A stretch of 64,000 nucleotides of DNA from Pascua guehoae (Eukaryota; Basidiomycota; Tremellomycetes; Trichosporonales; Trichosporonaceae), in contig BCJX01000001.1 in NCBI GenBank assembly GCA_001600415.1, positions 843,426-907,425 on the forward strand, written 5' to 3'. Position 1 is the stretch's first letter. Each line of letters opens with the position of its first letter. Shown here one piece after another: positions 31,928 through 44,394 of the stretch. The notes below the pieces were generated by a model, which was given only the letters and a program-made list of their open reading frames with translations, ran no database searches and was not told where the DNA came from. A program made the position numbers and the translations under genes.

Positions 31928-32476
31928 CTGGCGGGGGGTGATGGCGCGGTGGTGATTTGGTTCCGTTGATGGGGGAGATTTGGTTCCGCAAATCAGCCAA
32001 CCTGTGTGCCTGCTGGTGCCTGATTTCTTGGCTGTGGTGGTGGCGTTTTGTGCTTGTTTGATATTGACGAGCTTGGCGATGATGGATTGTCAAGACAAAA
32101 GAGACGGGACAAACGACAAAACGTGATCGTGACCACGTAAGTCTCTTTTTTGTTCCTCTTTGTTTGGTTTCCTTTTGCAAGACTCGTTCGCCCTCGCACA
32201 ACGACAAAAGCACACGCGCAGAGTGGTGCCCCGTGCGTCGATAAACGCCACGACAGTACAGCGCTGCACATGGCGACATGTGGCGAGTATGGTATGGGCG
32301 TGCCTGCTGGCCTGCTGTTAGCGCACAGCTCGAGCCGCCCCCGGTTTTACCCCAGGTTGTTTGATTGTTTCCCTTATGTCACCCATTCTCCTACAAGGCC
32401 CCTATCGTGTCGCCATGCCGGACAGAGTCAGGAGTCTCTCCTCTCCTTGTTCCCATTCACAACTTGGCTCCCCACC
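31928..32476. other. Region upstream of SPC19
   Basis: The SPC19 promoter should lie here. No additional gene is supported. Confidence 0.4.
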
Positions 32477-32956
32477 TCATCTCAGCCAAGCCACGCACGC
32501 ATCAACCTCTGCCCTCACTGACGCGGACGTTTTTCCACCATACCTCGGCTGATGGCTGATGCCGCCATGCCGCTGCCGGATGTCGACCCCACACGGATCC
32601 GCCCTCGGAACCGCCGGACGGCCCGAGGATGCTGTCTTCGCACCCGTCACCCCGCACGCCACGACGCACTGCGCTGCGCGGCACATGATGTAGGTGCCGC
32701 ACGGATCACCAGTGTCGTGCACGTCGTCGTGGGCAATCTCGGGCGTAACGCCGAAAAGAATTGAGTCAACCACGCCAAGTGCAGTGTAGACTGACTGCAC
32801 TGTACGGGAGGCGGTGGCGTCGTGTGCGGGGTACTTGGACATATTATGGGCAGGGGTCGACGTGGCGGGAGGAATGTGCGCTGAGGGAGGCGTTGGGGGA
32901 TGGTAGATGTTGAGCCCAGCATGCGCAGCATCTCCTGCTTGCATGCCTGCCTGCAT
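32477..32956 (-). CDS. Hypothetical ORF, weak
   Basis: An uninterrupted 159-codon frame starts MQAGMQAGDAAHAGLNIYHP and includes SRTVQSVYTALGVVDSILFG. The composition of its first two thirds is protein-like and codons favour G/C at third positions. There is no recognisable domain, no membrane segment and no splice support. The last ~50 residues look random. It could be a species-specific small protein or a chance frame. Confidence 0.25.
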   Translation of the reverse strand: MQAGMQAGDAAHAGLNIYHPPTPPSAHIPPATSTPAHNMSKYPAHDATASRTVQSVYTALGVVDSILFGVTPEIAHDDVHDTGDPCGTYIMCRAAQCVVACGVTGAKTASSGRPAVPRADPCGVDIRQRHGGISHQPRYGGKTSASVRAEVDACVAWLR

Positions 32957-34059
32957 CAGGTCATCAACACGCAAACATTGCAAAGCAGTGGCTTTAGCTT
33001 AGTCTCCTGAGGCGTCGCGGTATCATGTGCAAGTTTGAGAAGCAAGAGTGAATCAGGCGTGACGCTAACAAGGCACTAACAATGCAGGCGAGACCCAACA
33101 CGCGCCAGATTAAACTCCGGAAACCAAGACAGTGTGACGTGCGACATGACCATTCAGAACCAGAACGTGCTCTGCAGCAATCGTCTGCGGCAACAACAGC
33201 AACGACGGCGGCAACACTTGTGTTCCCCTCGCCGCCCATCCCTCGCTCATCTTTCAACATTGCCCAGTCCATCATCGTTCTGACCCTCGTTTCACGCACT
33301 GTCGCTGCGTCCCCTATTCCAACCCCTCAAGTTTTCCCTAACCCCGCCCAACGCGCAGGGTGGTAATCGCGCACGTCCCCCCTCGTCTCTTCCGTGCCTG
33401 CCGGCGTGCTTCGCAGGCCTCGGTGTTCCATCGGGGAGCAGAATCCGAGGCGAGAGGGCACGGCGAAACCTGTGACCGGAGTCGGCCTAAGGGTGTGCCT
33501 GCGTGTGGGGGGTGAGCCGGGTGAGACTTGGCAGCGCGTGTACAGTCATCGCAGGCCCTCGGCGGACGCGGAACCACGGTCACGGCTCCGCACTGCGGCG
33601 CTCCGCTACCGCATGAGCGGTATTGTTTTTTTTTCACCAGGGAGATCAAGAAGGCGCCAAGCTGGCCAACACCAAAGTTTATCGACGCCAAGTCGCGAGG
33701 TCGGGCACCAGCGCCGAGACTAGTCAAGGGATCAGTGAGGAGAGGACGAGGTGCTCGCGCTTGAGCCTCAATGGCGCCGTGGTGCACGGCGCCATCATCG
33801 TCCCCATCTGTCACATCCTCGGCCTCTTTCACACCCCAGTCCTACTCACCAGCGGCAACACACCATCCTAACCACCCGCACCGCCGCACCGCCAGGAGCT
33901 GGAGTCGCCGCATCGCGTTGTTGGAGAGATCGCACCATTGCCGCGCACACCCGCAGTCGCATCATCGCACCACGTCACCTGTCGCCAGTCCAGTCCCAGT
34001 CCAGTCGCCGCTCCTCGACTTTGCAACCGTTCTTTTACACCTGCCCTCCTCTACCATCC
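32957..34059. other. Intergenic region upstream of the CASTOR-like gene
   Basis: About 1.1 kb without a recognised product. A short open stretch at about 33640-33764 (plus) is basic but not identifiable. The final 250 bases are pyrimidine-rich and probably the promoter/5' UTR of the next gene. Confidence 0.4.
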
Positions 34060-36766
34060 ATGACTCCGTCAACACCAGAATCGAGCGGGCGCGAGAGTAC
34101 AATGATGCCGGACATCACAATCAAGTACGTATCTGAATGGGCATCAGCGTGCACGCTCGTACCACAGACGCATGGAAGAAGAAGAGATTGGGCTTCCTTG
34201 CGACCCGTGCAGCGCTGCTCGATGCGCCGCTCGCTCACTGTCACGTCCCATGTCCCACTTCCTTCCATATCGACAGTTTCAGCCCCTCGCACGCCCCCAG
34301 CCACAGCGAGCAGCTGTTATCTACCGCGCTTGGCAGCTACCCAGTTTGGGTAATCTTGAGCTCTATCTCACTCACATCGCAACGCAACGCAAGCGATTGA
34401 CACCAGTGCCCTCCATGACCCCATCTCCATTGTCCACGTCCCTGTGGATTATGCGCAACACTATAGCACAAAGCTGTACTGGACCCTCGACCGCGCCGCG
34501 GCAGACTCTTCAGAATTCTTCAACCTCACCTCGAACCGCATTGAGGTGGGTGAAGGGTTGTTCTGCAGTACCGCTCACCCACAAGATAGCGCTCTTTGCG
34601 ACCACCGACCTCATTGACGACGAATGGGGAGCCGACGATCCCAACGTGCTCGTCGACGGACCATGGCGCGTGTTTGAGATCTCGAGCGGGGACGACGGCA
34701 GCGAGAACTATGGTGAGTCCGCAGAAGCGTCCTGTGGGACAGCAGAAGAAGACCTGCGGGTCGCTCCCTGCCAGTCGATCTTGAGGTTAGCAGTGCTTCT
34801 TTGTCCGCTGCCACTCTTCGAACATTTGCTAGCGCACTATTCCCCGCCTGCCCTCCACTGACCGCAGACTCTCCCCACCTGCGCTACGTTTCTGCACCGC
34901 TGGCAGACGCCGGAGTGTCCATCCTCTACCAGTCAAGCTACTTTACCGACTTTCTCTTGGTGCGCAGCTCGCACTTTCAGCGAGCATCTGCAGTCTTCAA
35001 TGCCAATGGGTGTACGTGTTTCACCGATTGTGGCCGTGCCGGAAGGCTTCGGGGTGCCGGCGGCACCTGTTGGAGGCTGAATGTAGTGGGGATACAGGTA
35101 CAGGGCTGACAAGCAGGGCGAGTCGACCCCCTTGCGCCACCACCTCGTCGACGGTCTGTCCAGCTCTCCCCTGGCAACCTGGGAATAGGAACACTGGCGG
35201 GTCTGGGTCTGGGCTTTTCTTCCCCGCCTACACCGGCGACTACCCCGCCCGTGGCGGAGATCACGGTGCTCGCTGTCCCGCTCGGGTGCGTGGGGCTCCC
35301 ACCGGATGCCGAGACGAGGACTGGCGAGCACCTCCGGCGGTTCCTGGTATGGCCCGAACGCACTGTCCTTGCTATCGAACACGAACGAAGTGAGCGGGAG
35401 CATGAGCGCGACTCGGTGTGCGGCGACGGATCCGAGGCTTCGCATCCGACGTCCAACTCGGTAGCGGGCAGCAGAAACGACCGCTCGCGCTCACGGTCAC
35501 GGAGCCGTACGCGTGGCGCCCGACCGTTTATTTCGTTTACGCGCACAAAGGACGGTGCGAGTATTCTGACCGAGACGCGGATCCTCAAGCACTTGCTCAA
35601 GGGCAACGACGCAGAATACCTTGCCGACATGTGTGGCGAGACTGGGTCGGACAGCGAGGACCTCGAGTGGGGCACGGGTGACGAGCGGAGTGACGAGGAC
35701 GCGGACGAGGGCGGTGAGAAGGGGGGCGCCGCCGGGGAGGACGGTGGGCAGCAGACCGAGGCCGAGGTCGCTGTCCGTGCTGCTGCTGCGGTCAGCCCGT
35801 GTCCGCCAGAGCTGAATCTCGGGAGCAGCGGCAGCCTGAGCGCCAGCAACTCGTCGCCGCTGCGCTCTCCGCGCTCCCCGACGCGCCTCTCTGGCCACTC
35901 GCTTCCGGGCACGCCGACCGAGGGCGGCCACCCGTACCCGATCCACTGGGCGTCGCAGGCGCATGGTCCGCACGTCGGCGCCGGCATTGTGACTCCCAAG
36001 ACGCCCCTGACGCCAATGACACCGATCCGGGCCGCGTTCGCAAGCCACCTCCGGCACTCGCGCACCCAGAGCGAGGGCGACGCCTCACACTTTCCCACAC
36101 GCCGCGTGAGCGAGAGCGCATCTCTCCGTCCGGCCTGGGAGCGTGATGAGGCCCCCGCCGACCCCGACACGAGCCCCGAACATGGTTCTCTCCGTGCATA
36201 CCGGCCAACTCAGCAGCGCGCATACTCCCACACCCACACCCATGCCCACGCCCACTATTACCAGCCCCAATGGCCCGAACGCCCCGAGGACCTCGACCCC
36301 GAGCCCGAACCAGAGCCCCACCCAGAGCCCAGGCTCGACGAGCCCCGCACCCGCGCCATGCGCTGCCTCCAGCTCGACATGCGCGCCGTCGGCAAGCGCC
36401 AGAACCCCAGCGCAGAGCAGTATCTCAGTGAGTCGGAGCGTGTCGGCTGCGATCAATGGGCGCCGTGTGTCAGACAATGTCCAGCACACTTGTCACGGTC
36501 ACCCCTCCGGCCCGCACCCACACCAGTGCTGAGCTCATGCTCGTCTTCCTCCACTTTATTCCCCAACACCCCTCCCCACCTCCCACACCCTTCCCCACCC
36601 CCCACACCCTTCGCTGACAGCAGACAAATCCGGCCTCGTCACCCGCTTCTCGGGCCTCATGCACTCGGGCGGCGTCAAGATGCTCTACTCGAGCACAACA
36701 CACACGGCCAACATTCTCGTCGAGGGCCGCGACGTGTGGCGCGCAGAGCAGCTCTTGCGTGAGTAG
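34060..36766 (+). CDS. CASTOR/GATS-like ACT-domain protein
   Basis: Six exons (34060-34124, 34407-34545, 34586-34712, 34868-35011, 35117-36427, 36624-36766) give 642 aa. The N-terminal third has ACT-type strand-helix segments: DPISIVHVPVDYAQ, FFNLTSNRIEIALFATTDL, PWRVFEISSGDD, and ADAGVSILYQSSYFTDFLLV. The last is the CASTOR-family signature that an amino-acid-binding loop follows in animals. A second set closes the protein: TRFSGLMHSGGVKMLYSSTT and HTANILV. Between them lies a ~380-residue Ser/Pro/Glu/His-rich insertion. Human CASTOR1 senses arginine upstream of TORC1; many fungi have related ACT proteins whose roles are not settled. The 282-nt first intron is less certain: an intermediate exon cannot be excluded. 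The last acceptor is a CAGCAG pair. Confidence 0.65.
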
Positions 36767-36995
36767 CGAGCGACATGGCGGACGAAAGAAACCCCGACCT
36801 CGGCCGGCAGTTTGTTACTCGGCAGCGCGCTTGCTTGCCCCACGAGCTGAGCAAATTAGTGCGCACGGCAAGCAGCGCCGTGGAGCGGGAACAAGAGCAA
36901 GGGGCTGTATGAATGTAGTGCAGAAGTGTACAGTACACGCTGTAGAGCCAAAGAGGAAGGAGACAAGAAGATACGTAGACGATCCGAAGTCGCGG

Positions 36996-37055
36996 GCGAG
37001 TACAAGCGAGTACGGGCGAGTACGGGCGAGTACAAGCAAGTACAAGCAAGTACAA
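36996..37055. repeat. Decamer tandem repeat
   Basis: Six units of GCGAGTAC followed by AA or GG, degenerating to GCAAGTACAA in the last copies. Confidence 0.85.
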
Positions 37056-37070
37056 ACTCGCGCCAACCAC

Positions 37071-37120
37071 ATCCCTCATCCCACATCCCATCCCATCCCA
37101 TCCACATCCCATCCCATCCC
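37071..37120. repeat. CATCCC-type pentamer/hexamer repeat
   Basis: A series of ATCCC units with occasional ACATCCC variants, immediately after the decamer array. Confidence 0.8.
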
Positions 37121-37912
37121 ACGTCAGGGACGCCCAGACGCGACGCGTCCGTGGCGCCCTCTCGTCCCGTCCCACGCCCCAACGTATCAAGTAGTGTTGT
37201 CTTGCTAGGATCCATGCACCGAGTAGCAGTAGTACAACCGTGCTGGTCAAGCCTCTAGTCGCGAGCGGGGTGTGCGATGCTCACGGGCGCTCACGACTGC
37301 TCACGGATACTGACGGACGCTCGATGCCGTCATTTGGCTGCTCGGTACCTGTGCAGAGTTTTAGGTTACATGACGGCCAGCCATCGGATGTCGGATGGGT
37401 GAGCCTGCTTTGCACCTTTTCTTTGCTTCTTTGCTCCCTGGCCCACGCACGGGTTGCGATAGGTACTCACCGGCCAGCGATGCAGTGGCTGGCCGCGACC
37501 TCCAATGTCCAAACGGAGGCCGAGGTCTGGTCGGGCTGACCGAGCTGTGCCGTGAAAATGCAGACAAACGAGTCGAGACCGACGAGACCGAAGAGAGTGA
37601 CGAGATCGATACAGGCGATAAACGAGACCGAGGGTGGCCGAGCAACCTCGGTGCTCGGACGCGGGGATGGGTGCAATGCGTAATGCTGCATGGACACTAT
37701 GACTCTACAATGCGTATGCTAGATGACATGGGATGGAGGGGGCGTACAATACAAGCTTTCCAGATCCGGGGAAAGCGATAGAAAAAATGGTCGCGTCGTT
37801 GTCGCGTAGAGTTTTGATGTGGGTTGGAGTGGTGCCGAGCAAGTCTGAGGGCGAGCACGGTACCCGCTCGAGACTGCGAGATGCTAGATGACAATGACGA
37901 GGCACGTGTCGC

Positions 37913-39642
37913 CTACCACCCGGGCTGGGCGAAGGGCGGAATGGGAGCGGCAAAGCTCTGGCGGATGGAGCCGCGGATGGTCGAGGCGTCGTCGCTGTCG
38001 ACGTCCATATCGCTCGAGCCCAGGAAGGCGCCGAGGCGGAGTGCGCTGCGGGGCGGCTCAAAGTGGTCCCACTCGCTGTCGCGCGGGGACGACGACGAGT
38101 CGTCGCGCGGCCACAACATCATGGGGCGGATGGGGCTGCCTGGCTCGCCGTGCGGGAGGCTGTCAAAGCGCGGGCGCGTGGGCGTGAGCGTCCCCGTCGT
38201 CCCCGTGCTGCTGCGGTTGTTGCCGGTCGGGAAGCGCCAGCCGTCCATTGCGGGGTGGTACGCATTGGGCGTGAGGTGCTTGCGGCGTACGGGGGTGAGG
38301 CCTGGCGAGTCGTGCCTGCGGGGTCCGGGGGCGAGGGCGGGGCCAGCCGCCTGGGTGGTGAATGAAATGCTGCGCCGGACGTGCAGGCTTGGGCTCGCAG
38401 AGCGGCGGTGCCGCGACTTGGGGGCGGCAATGGGCGATGCCGTGGCAAGGTAGAGGGCAGTGTGCGACTCGGACAAGGACGACTGGTGGGCAAACGCCGT
38501 CGACGAGGGGCGGGTATGGGAGAGCGATTCGTGGCGGTCACCACGCTCGCGGCGGTCGGGCGCGCTGGGCGCCTGTGGGATCGAGCTGCGGTGGCGGGTG
38601 GGGGACGGTGTGCGCATCGGACGGCCGCGCGTAGGAACAAAGGCGGCGCGGATGGGTGTGGATGGACGTGATGGCTGTGCCATGGGTGGTGCAGGTGATT
38701 CGTCATCCTCGACACGGAAGTCCTGCTCCATGCCGAGAATGGCGTCAAACATGTCGTCGACGTTGAGCGCAGAGTCCTTTGTTGCCTTGAGCGTGGAGCG
38801 CGAGCTCGCAGATGGTTCGGCCGTCTCGTCGGCTTCGATGATGGGGTCTGTTACAACAATGCTGCCAGCGTACACATGGCGGCTCGACGATGTGGATGGG
38901 TTGCGACTGAGGCTGCCGCCCGACGAGAGGGAGAAGATTGAGCTCGCATTCGACGTGTTGCGCGAGTGGGATGAGACGAGTTCTGGGACGCCACTGGGCG
39001 AGAGCGAAGCGGATGCCGCGCGCGAGACGGGCGAAATGCTCTCTGTGAGCCGGCGTCGCCGCCGCTCTTCGCGACGCTCCTCGCGAAGCTGCTCGGCGCG
39101 CACCGCCATGCGGCGATACTGCGACATGTCGCTGTCGTCATCCTCGTCGTCGCTCATCTGCGTGGCGTCGCAGCCCTGTAAGGCGGCGAGTGCAGCAAGC
39201 GAGCGCAGCGATCCGCTGCGCGTATGTGTGAGGGAGGTGAACGTGTGGGTGCGCGCGCAGTCTGAGTCGCGTTAGCAATGTGATTGATCACGCGAGAGAA
39301 GGAGACAATCAGAAGACAATGTTGGATTCGCTGTTCTAACCGGCGCGTCGTCGTACGACGGCCGCAAACACTGCTTCGGATAACGCCACGATCGAGACGC
39401 CACTCACCACCAGAGCAGTAGATGCCGCTCTCCGAGTTGACGACGCGGCCGCAGTAGCACGCGGGGTGGTCGTCGCGCATCGAGCTGCCAGAGCACGACG
39501 CGGCGCTGGTGCGGTTTGGTGTGCGCGGGGCGAGTGGAGAAGGGTTGAACCCCGGAGCCAACGAGTGCTGCGAGTCCTGCTCGCGCGGAAAGGCCTTGAC
39601 GGTCGACGCCGTGTGGCGGTTTTCGTTGGGGTAGCAAGACAT
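37913..39642 (-). CDS. Disordered protein with N-terminal CxC...YCSxxCAR zinc-knuckle-like motif
   Basis: Two exons (39642-39408 and 39261-37913) encode 527 aa. Splicing creates the motif C62-Y-C64-G-R...G-I-Y-C76-S-G-D-C80-A-R. The four cysteines could bind one zinc ion, and the motif spans the exon junction, which supports the intron. A helical, arginine-rich stretch (RRMAVRAEQLREERREERRR) follows the DATQMSDDEDDDSDMS acidic segment. The remaining ~380 residues are Ser/Pro/Arg-rich and probably disordered, with many SP/TP sites and a conserved-looking NVDDMFDAILGMEQDFRVED helix. Similar small CxC/YCS/CAR motifs occur at the N-terminus of uncharacterised fungal proteins, as I recall. No function can be assigned. 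Confidence 0.65.
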
Positions 39643-40860
39643 GATCGGGGGACGAGGATTGAAGAGACGCGTTTGAGTTTCTGGGTGGCGGCTGGCGGCT
39701 AGGGTACGCGCGTTCGAGGAATGGGAAACACGCCACCAGTGACGACCACTAATGACACGGGGTGGTGTGGCAAAGTGTGAAGAGGCGAGTAGTAGCGAGA
39801 TTGAGGTTATGAATAGCAGTGTAGACAGAGAGACGCTCTTGCCGGAGAACGCGTCTTGTTGAATGCGGGGGGTGATTGAGGATGGGCTAGGCCAGCGTCC
39901 GGCGGTGGATGGGTGATGCCGCGTGTATTGAAGAACGTGGTGGTTGGTGGCTATGCCGACATCTAGAGATGAACGGGTGGTGCCCGACGCGTAAAGTGTG
40001 TTCCACAAAAGGTAAAAGTAGAGTGTGGGCGACAAAGAGACGGCCAAGAAGAAGGATGTGCAAACGCGACAATGGGTTCTTTTCAACAGGCCGAGAGCGG
40101 AGGGCGGAGGCCGTCTGGCGATGGTCGTTCGATGGACAAGTTTGTGGGGGGAGGGGGAGGGCGAAGAGTGACAAAGGGCGAAGAACAAAGGGCGTCACTC
40201 TGAGAGTGCGAGGGCCAACACGAGTTGGCGGGGACGGAGGGATGGAGGGAGAGTGATGCACGCGTGCGCGCGTGGCACAAGAAGCACACGTCCAAGTGGT
40301 GGGGTAACAGGGGCGCGCGCGAAGGCGAATGCGAAGGTGGCGAAGGCGCGTCCTGATCCGGAGGCGGGAGGGTTTAGAATGAACGTCCACTCAAAAAAAA
40401 GAGGTGGATGATGGACGCTGGTCTGTGCGTGAGACCAGGTCTGTGCGAGGCGCGTGCGCTAGGGGCACCGGCCGAGACACAGAAGTAATAGCGAGAGAGA
40501 GAGAGAGAGAGAGAGAGGGTGGATGAGTTCGACGGCGTCGATGCGCGGTATCGACAAAGGATCAAAGTTGATGTGCGGTTGGTTGTGAAGGAGAGAGGTA
40601 GAGGAAGAAGAAAAGGTGGTGGGGGGTCGAAGAGAAGAGGAGCAGAGCGTAGAGTATCAAACAGAAGGGGGAACAAGTAATGTGGAGAGAGAAGAGTAAA
40701 GTAAAAGCAACGACGACCGACGTGACAGACTGACCGTGCCCCCCCATCCCATCCCATCCCCCGGGCCCAACGGGGTCATGGAAACGCAACCGGTCAACTC
40801 TGACTGCCGCCTGCGGGCCCACGGCGCACGCAGCCCGACACACTGTGCACCCAGAGCGTG
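39643..40860. other. Upstream region of the zinc-knuckle protein
   Basis: It is pyrimidine-rich on the minus strand and includes a GA microsatellite at 40493-40519. No supported gene. Confidence 0.4.
40493..40519. repeat. (GA)n microsatellite
   Basis: About thirteen consecutive GA dinucleotides. Confidence 0.9.
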
Positions 40861-43800
40861 TTGACATGCTCAACCTACGTTGCCCTGAACACGCGCAAAC
40901 CAAAAAAAAAAAGAGAGTCGCAAGTCTTACAGCTCTGGTTCCTCGGGCACTCTGCCCTTGCAGCGCTCGCGTGCTCTGCCCGCAACCGTTTTACCGTGCC
41001 GTTCCAAGAGAGGGAAAAAACAAACACGACGCGTCACATCCCAGGCCCCTGATAGACCTCCCTTGCTATAAGGGCTTTGCAACCCCCATGCATCCTTGCA
41101 GAGGGATGCTGGAGCAAGGATCCCTGGAACCAACCCCAACCCCCCTGAAATTTAATATTCCCTGGGAAGGAACCTGGGGACCCTGAGAGTAGACTCTGGG
41201 AAAAACTCTTGGGCCGTGTACCGCAGCTGGACAAGTTTGGGCCCATTATTGATCCACGACATTGCCCGTTATGCGCCCGTGCAAGGAATTGGGGCCATGA
41301 TGTAATATCAGAGACATGTCCACTCCACAGGGCATGCAGGGCAGGGCAAGACGTTGGCAGGAGACACTGGTGGGCGCAGTGGCTGCGCCCTGGTGGCGGC
41401 CAGGTAAATCCACGACGCGTCGCGCCAAAGGACCCCACTGCCCTGATGTCTGTGCGGCGGCGGCACGCACCATTCGTCCAACTCGAACGCGTCTGTTGCC
41501 TCTGTTTGAGCTTTCCCGCAAGCGTCAAAGAGGACTAGGTTGCAGTCAGGTCCGGTACATGGCACATCTCGTGCAAGGCACACGACTTGTGGATTGCTCG
41601 CTCGTCTCTGGTCAATCTCGGGAGCCCCTCGCTCATGTGCGGGAGCGGCCCATTCTCCCCATTCTCCGACCCTCTCGCGCCACACCTCCCGTCCTCTGCA
41701 CTCGCACTCGCACTCGCACACGCGACCGCCAGACCTCGGCGCCACGTCGCCGCGAGGCAGATGTCGTACTAGTCGTATGCCTGCCCCGCATCCTCGTGTG
41801 CCTTGGACATGCATGCCATGTCTGTGCACCTTGCACCACTTCTCTTGGCCAACGCACACGGCTCCCGTCGGTAATCGTACTCGGTGTCTGTCAGTGTCGG
41901 GCCACGCGACAAACGCACCCCTCCCCAACCTCCTCGCCCCCACCGGCCCCACCACGTTGCCCGGGCGTGCCTCGAGCACTCAATCCTGGCCCGAACGTGG
42001 CCCGCTGCAACCTTGTGTAACGCTCTCATGACCGAGCTTTCGGGACTCGGAAGGCATCCAATGCCTATTGGCGGGTAACTAACCTGCTCGAGTACCACGT
42101 TCCACTTTGCACTGAAGCCACACCGACATCCGCGCGCGTGGCGGGCCATTCTGCAACCGGTGGCCCCGCGGTGCCATGCTACCCTCACGCAAACGCGAGC
42201 ACGCAAACGCGAGGAACAAACGCGAGCTCATTCCCGGAGCTGTTCCCAGTTCGGAACGGTTTTTCCAGCTCGGGTGGTCCAGAACCCCCCCCCCCCCCCC
42301 ATCCTATCCGTACCTGATCCTACCTCGAAGCGGATGACGCGACGTAGCACAAGTGGACGCGTCGCGACGCGTCCGCTCCACACACATGACGGACCCCCCT
42401 CAGGCAAGCTCACAAACATGGGTCATGTGTTGAGGCTCGTCGAACGCGTCTGGCGTCTGGCGTCTCGCGACTGGCCCAGAAGACGGCGAGATGCCAAAAA
42501 GGCACAACTCGGCCTCGTCATTCGTGTCATGGCCCAGGCCACAATCGGCAAGCGGAGCAAGCGGTGCGCAGCACGTCAATAGTTGACTGCCCATGTTGCC
42601 AAGTCGAGAGCTGACAAAGCGAGCTGCTAGCTGTATAGAGAGATGCTGATGCCCGTTGAGTGATGACTGATGCCCGTTGAGGGGTTTCTATTAGGCAGTG
42701 TTGTCGAGCTTGCGTCGCCGTTTACCAGTTTGAGCTGGTCGCCGTTTACCAGTTTGAGCCTGGCACGTACGCGAGGGCCAGATGAAGACTAGGCGATCCC
42801 GAAGCGCGACGCGACGACGCGACGGCGCAAACTGCTCCACCCGCAATGTCGCGCGCCCGAGCACGCCTGCATGCCTGTACGACCACCCCAGCCCGTGACA
42901 AACAACGCCGGGCAGGTCCCGATTCGCGACACTTGCCCTTACCCCGGGCCCCTGATGCGGCAGACTGCATCCGCTCGAGTACGTGTTTGTCACCTGTCAC
43001 CTCGTACGTATGCTGTCACGCTGGCTTGCTCTTGGTTCGCAGAGCATGGGTGTCTGCAACATGGCACTGACACTGGCAGACACTGAGCCACGCTCGACGA
43101 GCCGACGCTTACGCCTCACAATGCCACTCTGCAGACCCACAGTGACGATCATTACCCCACAAGTCCGCTCCGGGGTATGCAAAATAAACATACAGTGTGT
43201 ACCTTTGGAACAATCGGTGAATGATCCGGCGCGTCGCGTCGGTTGGGACGAGGAACACGCCGCCCCCAGCTCTGGGTGGGTCACGCCGGGCCCCAGCTGG
43301 TGGATCCTCCCGTAGTCGCCGGGCTGCTTCCGGAGCCGGGTGCGCGCCCTTAGCCGAGCGTGTCGGTTGGGACATGTCGGATCGGGGCCTGGTAGTCTAA
43401 AGTCACCCGCTGTCATGTGCAAGGTGTCATGTCCACGTTTTGGTGTCGTACGCCCGCACACCGGCTTTGCGAAATGCTTTCCTGCTGGGAGCGGCTTGTG
43501 TGCTATCACATGCCTCTCATGGACATGGATCAAATGCAGCGTCTACGTGCTGGTAGCGTGTTGATAGAGACGTGGACTACAGGTGCGTTCGGAACGTCAT
43601 GCGACTGCTACGCGCTCGAGCCTCACCGTGGCAATCTCACGACTTTCGTGACACCCCTGTACATGCGAACCGTCCCAAATATGAACCCGTCAGGAAAACG
43701 GCGTGACCACAAAAGCCGTGGGCCGGCCGACAAGCAACGGTGTTGAGGCTAGGTCGCCGGTGTCGTCACGCTAAAGCCCACTCGAGGCGTTTCCACCATC

Positions 43801-43938
43801 AAAGCCTCGTGAACACCTGGAACGGGACAACGCCACAGCTCGTACCTTCTTGTCGGTCTTGAGCCGGTCGCTACCTTCCACGAGCCCCGGGGACAGGTCG
43901 CAACGGCCCACCCACTCTTCTCAAAGCTTGAGGTCGTG
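40861..43938. other. Gene desert, first part
   Basis: Many overlapping frames of 60-230 codons occur on all strands, but none has domain-like composition or a consistent exon structure. A 16-C homopolymer is at 42285-42300. A CCTGGAACC/CCTTGCAGAGG-rich patch at 41050-41215 resembles decayed repetitive DNA. Confidence 0.4.
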
Positions 43939-44138
43939 GTGGAGTTGTGCATAAAGTTCGGAGTAGTAGTACTACGGTGGTGGAGGGTTGCCCAGGGGCT
44001 GCGGCGCGCTCGCAGTGCCACTCATCGAACCCTCGTGCGTGAGTACAGTCGTGTACTGTACAGTATTCGAATACCCATTGACGTCATGGGTCAATACCTC
44101 TGTAGTACTACTACTCTGAACTTTATGCACAACTCCAC
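43939..44138. mobile_element. Candidate MITE or hairpin element with 37-bp inverted ends
   Basis: The 37 bases at 43939-43975 are the reverse complement of 44102-44138 with a single mismatch. The ends read GTGGAGTTGTGC... and ...GCACAACTCCAC. The interior (~126 bp) has no coding potential but contains a CCCATTGACGTCATGGG palindrome. The size and structure fit a miniature inverted-repeat element, or a transcribed hairpin. No clear target-site duplication is visible directly outside the arms. Confidence 0.6.
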
Positions 44139-44394
44139 ACTGCGTCGGTATACCAGATACATTCGAAGGTATATTCAAGTAGCCCGTTCATAGACCGGTG
44201 AGATACCCTTCGGCGAATGTATCAGTCTCTCATATCTAGCATTTCAATAGCGCTCGACACTCGGACAAACGTTCACCACCGCGCACGCGCCACTACGTGA
44301 CAGGGGCACCGGCGCGGGGGCGTTTTCCTCGCCTTGGCGTCCGGGCGGGATTTGGGCTGAGTATCGAGGGACGGGTGGTCGGGCGAATAGGACC

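Larger units (their letters stand above)
36767..37912. other. Convergent intergenic region with tandem repeats
   Basis: No gene is supported. A decamer array (GCGAGTACAA/GG) occupies 36996-37055 and a CATCCC-type array 37071-37120. Confidence 0.4.

Noticed and set aside
33528..33764. Basic plus-strand frame ending KSRGRAPAPRLVKGSVRRG
   Set aside because: It resembles a ribosomal-type tail only in charge. No start exon, no recognised family, and an equally open antisense frame.
34125..34406. Intermediate exon of the CASTOR-like gene (NAWKKKRLGFLATRAALLD)
   Set aside because: It is open and has a plausible acceptor, but no donor returns to the required phase; direct joining of exons 34060-34124 and 34407-34545 gives a better protein. 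Not fully excluded.
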